Source of the DNA: Phycisphaerales bacterium UBA2402
Lineage (GTDB): Bacteria; Planctomycetota; Phycisphaerae; Phycisphaerales; UBA1924
Reading direction: 5' to 3'
NCBI GenBank assembly: GCA_002343715.1
Contig: DDSA01000114.1
Span: 17,130-61,471 of the forward strand
DNA length: 44,342 bases
Below the pieces are notes generated by a model. It ran no database searches, was not told the DNA's origin, and saw only the letters and a list, made by a program, of their open reading frames with translations. The first letter of the stretch is position 1, and each line of letters begins with the position of its first letter. This document shows positions 15,501 to 24,500 of this stretch, in pieces. A program made the position numbers and the translations under genes.

Positions 15501-18500
15501 AAGCGAGTTCCTGGCCCGCGACTCCGCCGACCAAACCTCCGAAGGTGGTGATGCCCGGTGAGTTGATGGTCAACGCGTTGCCGCCCGCATCACCCGATGC
15601 AGAAAGGATGGTCCCGCCGAAGGTGACATCACCGGCGGCGGTGAAGACAGCGGAGCGATCGAGGATGACCGGCCCGGCGACGATGATGGATGCACCGTTC
15701 ACGGCGACCGCGCCGCCCGCTCCGGTGCCGAAGGTGGCGCCGGCGTTGTACGACTGCGCCCCGGTGCTGGTGACGTTGCCGCCCAGGAGCGTGCCGCCGC
15801 CAAAGGTGAGCGCACTGCCGCCGGTGATGTTCCCGGCGATCGTGGAGAGTGCAGAGAACAGGATGTCGCCCGTACCGTTGACAGCCCCGCCGAGGGTGGA
15901 GTCGCCGGTGAAGGTCAGGGCCGCGCCGTTCACGTTGCCGGTGATGTTCGAGGTGCCGGAGAAGAGCACGTTGCCCGTGCCGGTCACGCTCCCGCCGACG
16001 GTCGAGTTGCCGGTGAATGTCAGGGCCGCGCCGTTCACGTTGCCGGTGATGTTCGAGGTGCCGGAGAAGAGCACGTTGCCCGTGCCGGTCGCGCTCCCGC
16101 CGATGGTCGAGTTCCCGGTGAACGTCAGGGCCGCGCCGTTCACGTTGCCGGTGATGTTCGAGGTGCCGGAGAAGAGCACGTTGCCCGTGCCGGTCGCGCT
16201 CCCGCCGACGGTCGAGTTGCCGGTGAACGTCAGGGCCGCGCCGTTCACGTTGCCGGTGATGTTCGAGGTGCCGGAGAAGAGCACGTTGCCCGTGCCGGTC
16301 ACGTTCCCGCCGACGGTCGAGTTGCCGGTGAAGGCCAGCGCCGCGCCGTTCACATTGCCGGTGATGTTCGAGGTGTCGGAGAAGAGCACATCACCGCCGG
16401 AAGCAATCGACCCGGTCACGGTGGCCGGGCCCGTAAACGTCTGACCGCCGGTGGGAGTCCGCACGGATCGTGTGCTGATCGTGCCGCCCGTCGCTGCAAA
16501 GGACGAAAGGCCGACGGCCCCGCCCGCATCGCCGCCGAGCGTAACCGAGCCGGCGCCGGCATTGAGCACCAGGGACTTCTCGGCGATGGCGGCGGCGGTG
16601 TCGGTCAGGCCGGTGATGGCGATGTCGTCGCCCGCCCCGCCCGCTGTGCGGATCACGGCGTCGGTGGTGAGGGCGAGGTCGCCGGTGATGGTGATGTCGC
16701 CGCCCACCTCGCTCGCGAGGTCGCCGGCCGTTCTGAGGTTGCCGGTGTAGGTCTGCGCCCCGGACGTGACGACGGAGACGAGGGTGGTGTTGGCTGCGGT
16801 GATGGTGAGGGCCCCAAGTCGGCCCGTGCCGCCGGAGGCGGCGGAGAAGAGCGCGTTGCCCGTGCCCGCGTTGATGGTGAGCGCCCGGTTGTTGGCCGCG
16901 AGGTCCGCATTGACCGGCCCGGTGAAGGTGATCGCTCCGTTCGAGGAGCTGACGGTGGCGTTGCCGATGAGCGTGGTCGCGCCGCCGACCGAGAAGGTTC
17001 CCCCGCCTGTGGCGATGGTGACCCCGCCCAGCGAGAGCGGGCCGGTGATGGCGACCGCGCCCCCGGCGGTGGTGATGCCCGCCGTGAAGGTCGTGGCCGG
17101 GGCGAGGAACCCGAACTGGGCGTTGCCGGTGCCGGTCAGGGCGTTGGCGAGCGTGATGCTCCCGCCCGCGCCGTTCATGCGGAATGTTGTGGGGTCGGGG
17201 AGGGTGACGGGGGAAGCGAATGACAACTGGCCCGTTCCGTCCGCGCGGCCGAAGGTTCGAGAGGCGTAGCCGTCGGCGATCCGGCCGAGTTCATCATTCG
17301 AGAAATCCAGGCCGGCCGAGGCATCCTCGGAGGCTGCACCGAGCACGACATTCGACCCCGCGGCGTGAGGCTCGACGGTAAGGTTGCCCGTGCCCGCGAG
17401 CGTGCCGGTCGGGGTGATGTTGATCTCGGCCCCGCGGAGGGTGAGGTTGAACGTCGATGAGTTGAACGCGCCCTTGATCTCCAGAAGCCCCGAGCCGCTG
17501 GAGACCGTGACGGGCGCGGCGAGGGTGACGGCGTTGCCGAAGCACAAATCGCCATCGGTGATGATGTCGCCGCTGATGACCGTGTCGCCCATGATGATGA
17601 GCGACTGGGGGGTGATGGCGACGTTGATGTTGACGCCCGTGGCTCCCATCAGCGTGAGGTTGGTGGCGTTGACCTTGCTGGCCTCGGCGATGGTGACGCT
17701 GCCATCATCGCTCTTGATGGTGTAGTTCATCCCCGTGATGTCGTTGAAGCGAACGCCGTCGGGGAGGTGATCATCGGTCGTGAGGTCGCCGTCGGCCCGG
17801 ATGGTGACGGTCATCGGGCTGGGAGCGCCCAGGGTCGCGCCCGCGAAGTCCACGGGGTTGGTGAGCGCATCGACGATCGCGGTGGTTCCTGCACCGCCCG
17901 CGCCGTCGCCGGCGCGGAGGGTGATGTCGTCCGCCGTGAGCAGAGGACCGGAAGAGCCGAAGTTCAAGTCGCCGGTCCCGCTCGTGCCCGAGTGCAGCAC
18001 GATGACCCCGCCGACCCCGGCTGAGACGTCGGCATCGACCAGGATCGCGCCCGATGCGGAGATCAGAACGGTCGAGCCGCCGAGGTTGCCGGATTGGATA
18101 ATCGAACCGGCGGTGATGTTCAGCGGGCCGGCGCTGGAGATTCCGCCCCGGTCGGCGGGGGTGCCGTTGATGGTGAGCAGGCCGCTGGTGGTGAGCGAGA
18201 CGGTCGCGGCGTTGATCGTCGGGGCCGTGCCGCCCGCGACGGTGATCGAACCGGCGCTGAAGACCGTGAGCGCGCCGATGGCGGTGGGGTTGCCCACGCG
18301 CCCGCCGAAGTTGACCGCGCCCGTGCCCGCCGAGATGTCGAGCGGGAACGCGCCGTCGATCGTCGATCCGAAGACGATATCGCCGCCGCCCGCGCCGGTG
18401 TTCAGTTGCACCCCGTTGGTCAGACCGAGCGGTCGGACGAACGTGATGGAATCGTCGGTGGTGGTGATATTCGTGCCCAGCGAGACGCCCCCGGTCGCTC

Positions 18501-21500
18501 CCGCGTTCTGCGTGAACGCCCCGTCGAGCGAGAGGGCCGTGGTGTCGAGCGTGAGCAGACCGGAGTTGTTGACAAGGAAGGTTCCACCCGCGGTGGTATT
18601 CACGCCGTTCGAGAGCGTGAAAACGCCGCCGGTGAGCGAGATTCCGCCCGCCGCGGCGTTGATCGCCGGCAGGTTCGCGCTCGCGGCGGAGGTGATGGCG
18701 AAGGAGCCGACCCGCGCTCCTCCGGGGCCGACCGTGCCGCCCAGCGACACGACACCGCCGGTGCCCGACGCGATGGAAAGCCCCTGCACGCCGTCGGTCG
18801 CGGCGGAGGTGGTGCCTGTGATACCGACGTTCGCCCCCGCGGGGACCGCGCCCGCGTTGGTCGTGTCGAGCGTGGCGAGATTGCCCGGCAAGGCCGCGCC
18901 GAGGATCACGGGTGTCTGGATCGTGATGTCGGCCCCGGCGGTGACGATATTGGCGTTGAGTGTGGTGGGGTTCGCGCCGGCGAGCGTGAGGTCGCTGGCG
19001 GCATTCTCACCCGTGATTGTCCCGTCCACCGTGATCGCGCCGGCACCCAGCGGGGCGCGGATCGTCGTCATGGAACGGAACGCGCTGCTCTCGATCGTGA
19101 TGGCGTGCGTGCCGTCGGCCCGGCCGATCGTAACCGAGCCGAGGTTCGCGGCGAGGGCCGCGAGGTCGGCATCGGTGAGGTCGAGCGTGCCCGCGCCGCT
19201 GTCGGCCGCGCCGCCGATGCGGATCGGGGTGCCCGTGCCCGATGACTGGAGCGTGAGCGCCGAGCCGCCGCCGCCGGTCACACTGCTGGCGGCTGTCGGC
19301 AGGTCAATCTCTTCGGCGGTCAGCGCATACGACAGGCCGTTGATGGCGAGCGATGATGTGGCCCCGAAGAGGATCGAGCCGCTGCCCGCATCGAGACCCG
19401 ACCCGCCGGTGGCGTTCACAGCGCCGTTCAGCGAGATATCTCCGCCGCCGGTGGTGTCCGCCCCGCCGGAGAGCGTAATGCTCGCCGCGGTCAGGCTGAT
19501 GCCGCCGCCCGCGGCGTGGAGCGCGGGGAACGCCGCGCTGAGCGCGTTGGTCAGCGTGAAGGTGTTGAAGCGAGTGCCGCCGATGATGCCGGTGACGGCG
19601 ACGTCGCCGCCGGTGCCGGCGTTGAGGGTCACAAGATCGGTGTCGGCGGTGGTGCCGGAGAGAATGTCGGAGAAGGAGATGTCGGCCCCGGCGACCGCCG
19701 CGCCGCCGCCGGTGGCGTCGAACACAGCGCTTCCATTGACGAATGCAGGGCCGGTGATGTTGATGTTTGTCCCGGTGGTGGTGATATTCGCGGCGAAGAT
19801 GTTGCGTCCGCCGCCCGTGGTGCTGTCGAAGCCGCCGGGCGCGATGATGGGGCCGTTGACGGTGATGCCGGCGGCGGCACCGTTTGTTTCATCCGCGGTG
19901 AGCGCGACCGAACGCGATGGGGCCACGATGATCCCGCCGGTGGTGACGGTGGCACCGCCGAGGGCGAGCGAATATCCCTGGGCGGAGACATCGATCGGAT
20001 CGGCGGTCAGTGCGCCGGCATCGGGCCGCCCGATCGTGACAAGCGTGTTGCAGACCAGGCGGGTGAGTTCGGTGGCATCGATGTTGAGCGAGCCCGCGGC
20101 TCCGCCGACGCCGATGGTGGTGCCGTCGTTGAAGGGAATGATGAAGATGCCGCCGTTCCCGGTGACGAGGTCATCGACGGCCAGCGCATCGGCGGCGAGG
20201 GTGACGATGCCCGCGCCGGCGTCGAGGGGCGAGGTCGCTGTGATCGTCAGGCCCAGGGGGGCGCGGATCGTGACGTCGTTGCCGCCGCTGTTCACGCCCG
20301 GGCCGATGGTGGCGATGGTGTTGGCATCGGAAAAGTTGAGGTCGCCGCTGAAGGCGCCGCGGATGCCGGTGAAGTCGTTGGCGAGGTTGGGGATGTCAAA
20401 GAAGCCCGCTCCTTGAAGGTCGAGCGTCCCTGCGATCAGTGCGCCGCTCTGGGTGGCCCCAGACGTAAGCGCGTTGAGCGTCAGTGTGCGGGTGTTGCCC
20501 AGCGTTGTTCCGCCGAGCGCGAGTTGGTCGCCGACCAGGGTCAGATTGATGTCGGACGCGACGAGGTTGAGGGCGGCGGTCGTGAGCGCGCCGGACTCGA
20601 AGCCCGCATCGCCCCGCCCGAAGGTGAGCGTTGAGCCGGGGGTCGAGAGGACGAGGTTGGCGACCTCGGCGTTGGTCAGCGAGAGGGCACCCGCCGCGCC
20701 GTTGCCGACACCGATCGTGACACCGGCGGTGCAGTTGCGGACGGTGATATCACCGAGGGATGTGACGGCCGCGTTGACGGCGATGGCGTCGGCGGAGAGG
20801 ACGGCGCTCGCCACGGAGACCGCGGTGCCGATGGTGAGGTCCGCGGCCTTGAGGTTGAGCACCCCGGCCTGGTTCGGGCCGCTGCTGCCGCAGGAATCAA
20901 CGACGTTGCCCAGCGTGAGGGGCGAGGTGGAGAAGATGTCCGCGTTGCCCAGTGTGTTGATGCTGATGATGCCCAGCACGTTGTTGTGCGTGGAGAGGTT
21001 GAAGCCGCCGTCGATCAGGCGGAGTTGGTCGGCATCGATCAGGCCCGTCTGCGAGACCGCCCCTGTGAACTGGAGCGTGAGCGCCTTGGTCGCGGCCGTC
21101 GTGAGCGCGCCGATGGAGCCGGTGGTGCCGCGGAGGAAGAGATCGAAGGACTCGCCGGAGAGATCGAGCGTGCCCGTGGTGATCGTGCCCGAGGAGGCAT
21201 CGCCGATGAGCACGCACGCGGTGCTGGCGAGGTTGGACATCTCGGCGGCGGACAGGTTGAGGTCGCCGACCTGCCCGGGGTCGGCGATGCTGATATTGGT
21301 GGCGGCGGTGAAGGGGACGATGGTGATGTTGCCGTTGCCGGTGACGGCGGCGGCGATGTTCATGGTGTCGGCGGTCAGGAAAACCTCGCCCGCACCGGCG
21401 TTTACGGACTGGGTGATGTCCAGGCCCGTGCCGCCCGCGGAGGTCAGCCGGAGATTCTGGCCGCCCGTGGTGATGCCGACCGTGCCCGCGACGGTGCCCG

Positions 21501-24500
21501 CGGCGAGATCGTCGGTATCGCGGTACTCGACCGCACCGGTGGTGTTGGCGGCCAGGGTGCCGACGTTGTTGCCGGCGTCGGTCAGGGTGAACGTTCCCGT
21601 GCCCAAGAGGCGCAGGCCCGAGGCGATGATCGCCCCGCCCGATGTCGCGCCGCCCGTGAGCGCCTGCAGAGTGAGATCGCGCCCGGTGAGGGTGATGCCG
21701 TCGGCGGCGATGGATGCGCCGATCAGGTGCAGGTGGTAGTTGGCCGCGCCGAGCAAGACCGTGTCGGCGGTGAGCGCCCCCGGTTGCAGCCCGCCGGTGG
21801 TTCGCCCGATGGTGACGGTGCCGGTGGCGGCGGAGAGGAAGCCGAGTTCGGTGTTGTCGAGGTTCAGCGTGCCCGCGCCCGACCCCAGGCCGATCGTGGT
21901 GCCCGCGGTCGCGTTGCGGATGGTGATGGCCCCGCCGGTCACGGTATTGCCGACCGCGATGGCGTCGGTGGTCAGCGAGACCGTGCCGCTGCCGGCGTTC
22001 ACCTGATCGGTGATGGTGAGCGTGCCGGTGGAGGAGGTGAGGTCGATGGCCGCGCCCGAGAGCGTGGTCATGCCGTTGACAGCACCGACGGTGCCGACCG
22101 CGAACCCGTCGGCGTCCCTGAAGGTGACCGCGCCGGTGTTGTCCGCCGCAAGGGTGGTGATGGTGTTGGCCTGCGTCAGGGTGTAGGCGGCGGGGCCGGT
22201 CAGGAGCAGATTGGTGACATTGAGGACACCCGATTGCGTCACGGTGCCGCCGCCGGCGCGGAGGGTGAGGGTGCCGCCGGATACGGTCATCGCGCCCAAG
22301 ATGAAGTCATCTGTGTCGTGGAAGATGACGTTGCCGCCGACGCTGCCCGCGCCCGCCGTGAGGGTGTCAACGTCGTTGGCGTTATTGTCGAGCGTATAGG
22401 CGGCGGTGCCGCGGAGGTCGAGCGTCGCGGCGGTGATGCCGCCGCCGCCGCCCTGCGTGACCGTGCCGGGAGTGTTGAGGGTGAGCGTGGCCGAACCGAT
22501 GCTGACGGGTTGGTTGATCGCCAGTCCGTTGGCCACGGCGGTGAGCGTCACGGCGTTGTTCGTCGTCGTGATGCCGCTGGTGCCGCCGACCGTGCCGACG
22601 GTGAACCCGTCGGCGTCGGTCACCGAGATCGCCGAGCCGGTGTTGGCCGCCAGCGTGCCGACGGCGTTGCCGGTGTTGGTCAGCGTGTACCCGCCGCCCA
22701 GCAGCCGCAGCCCCGAGGCGGTGATGGCGCCCGAGCCTCCCTGCGTGGCGGCGCCGGCGATGTTGAGCGTCAGGTCGGATGCGCCCACGTTGATCGGCTG
22801 GTTGATCGCGATGCCGCCGACCGTGGTGGACAGCGTCGCGGCGTTGCCCCCGGTGGTGATGCCGGTGCCCGCGACGGTAAACCCGTTGGCATCGTTGAAC
22901 GTGAGAACGCCGGTGACGGCGGCCTCGATGGACGACACATCGTTGTTCGCGCCCATCGCGAAGGTGCCCGCGCCGGCGAGCGACAGCAGGCCGCCCGAGA
23001 CGGTGCCGCCGCTCTCGGTGACGCCCGCCGCGGTGATGGATACGCCGCCCGTGCCCGCGGCGACCGAGCCGGTGATGGTGAGCAGGCCGCCGGTGTTGAG
23101 CGTGATGGCGTTGTTGGTCGTTGAGAGCGCCGAGACGGTGAGCGCATCGGCATCGCGGTAACTCTTCGCGCCCGCCCCGCTGCCGCTGAGCGTGCCCGCG
23201 TTGTTGGCTGAGTCGGTGAGGGTGAACGCGCCGGCGCCCGCGAGGGTGAGCGTCGGGGTCGTGATCTCGGCGGTCTGCGTGACCGCGCCGCCGGAGGTGA
23301 GCGTGACCGACCCCGTGCCCGAGGCGGCGACCGCGCCGCTGATCGTGGTGCCCCCGGTTGAGTTGGTCGAGAAGGGCCGGTTCGCGGCCATGGTCACGCC
23401 GCCGACGTCGATCGCCGCGCCGCTCTGCAGCGCCAGCCCGAAGGCCGCGGCGGAGAGGTTCAGGGCGCTGGTGGTCAGGTTGCCCGCGCTCGCGCTTCCG
23501 ATGGTCACGATGCCCGTGCTGGTGAGCAGGCCCAGTTCGGTGGTATCGATGCTCAGCGTGCCGGCACCCGCTCCTACGCCGACGGTGGTGGCGGCGGTGA
23601 ATGGGGCGATGGCGATTCCGCCGTTGCCGGTGACGGCCGCGGAGATGTCGAGGTCGTTGGCGGTGAGCGTCACCGTCGAGGTACCCGCGTTGACCGTCTG
23701 GTCGATCGTGAGCGTGCCCGAGGCGGCGGTCAGCGAGACCGCGCTGTTGCCGGTGGCGATGCCCCCGGAAAGAGAGAAGCCGTTGGTGTCGCTGAAGGTA
23801 ACAGCTCCGGTGGTGCCCGCCGCGAACGTCGCGACGTTGTTCGCGCCGCCGAGGTTGAACGTGCCCGTGCCCGCCAGCAGGAGGTCGTCGCTGGTGATGG
23901 CCCCCGCGCCGCTCTGTGTCACACCCGCGGCGGTCAGGGATACGTCGCCCGTGCCCGCATCGACCAGTCCTGTGACGGTGAGCAGGCCCGAGGCGTTGAT
24001 GGTGATGTTCGTGTTGGTGGAGGCGAGGCCCGTGATCGTGAGGCCGTCGGCGTCGGTGAAACTGATCGCGCCGGTGGTGGTGCCGTCGAGGTTGGTGACG
24101 TTGTTCGCGGCGTTGGTCAGCGTGTAGGCGGTTCCGCCGCCGAAGGTGAGCGTGCCCGCGGTGATCGCGCCGGCGTTGCCCGAGACGCCCGCGGCCACGT
24201 TGAGCGTGAGCGTCGCGCTGCCCGCGTTCAAGGGCTGGGCGATGTCCATGCCTCCCGCCGTCGTGGAGAGGGAGATGGCGTTGTTCGTGCTGGAGACGCC
24301 CGAGCCGCCGAGCGAGAAGCCGTTGGTGTCGTTGAAGGTGATGGCCCCGTTGGTGGCGGCGGCGAACGTGACGACGTTGTTCGCGTTGCCGAGGGCGAAC
24401 GTGCCCGTGCCCGCGAGGGTCAGGCTGTTGCCCGCGAACGTGCCCGACCCGCCCGCGCCCGCGGCGGTGACGCTGATGTCGCTGCCCGCGCCGAAGTCGG

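Noticed and set aside
17780..23124. Very long plus-strand open frames (878 and 712 residues) opposite tpsA, and a similar one at 24892-26766
   Set aside because: They are mirror frames of a highly repetitive, GC-rich minus-strand gene. Their products are Pro/Ala/Val- or Arg/Gly/Asp-rich low complexity with no ribosome sites or domains.
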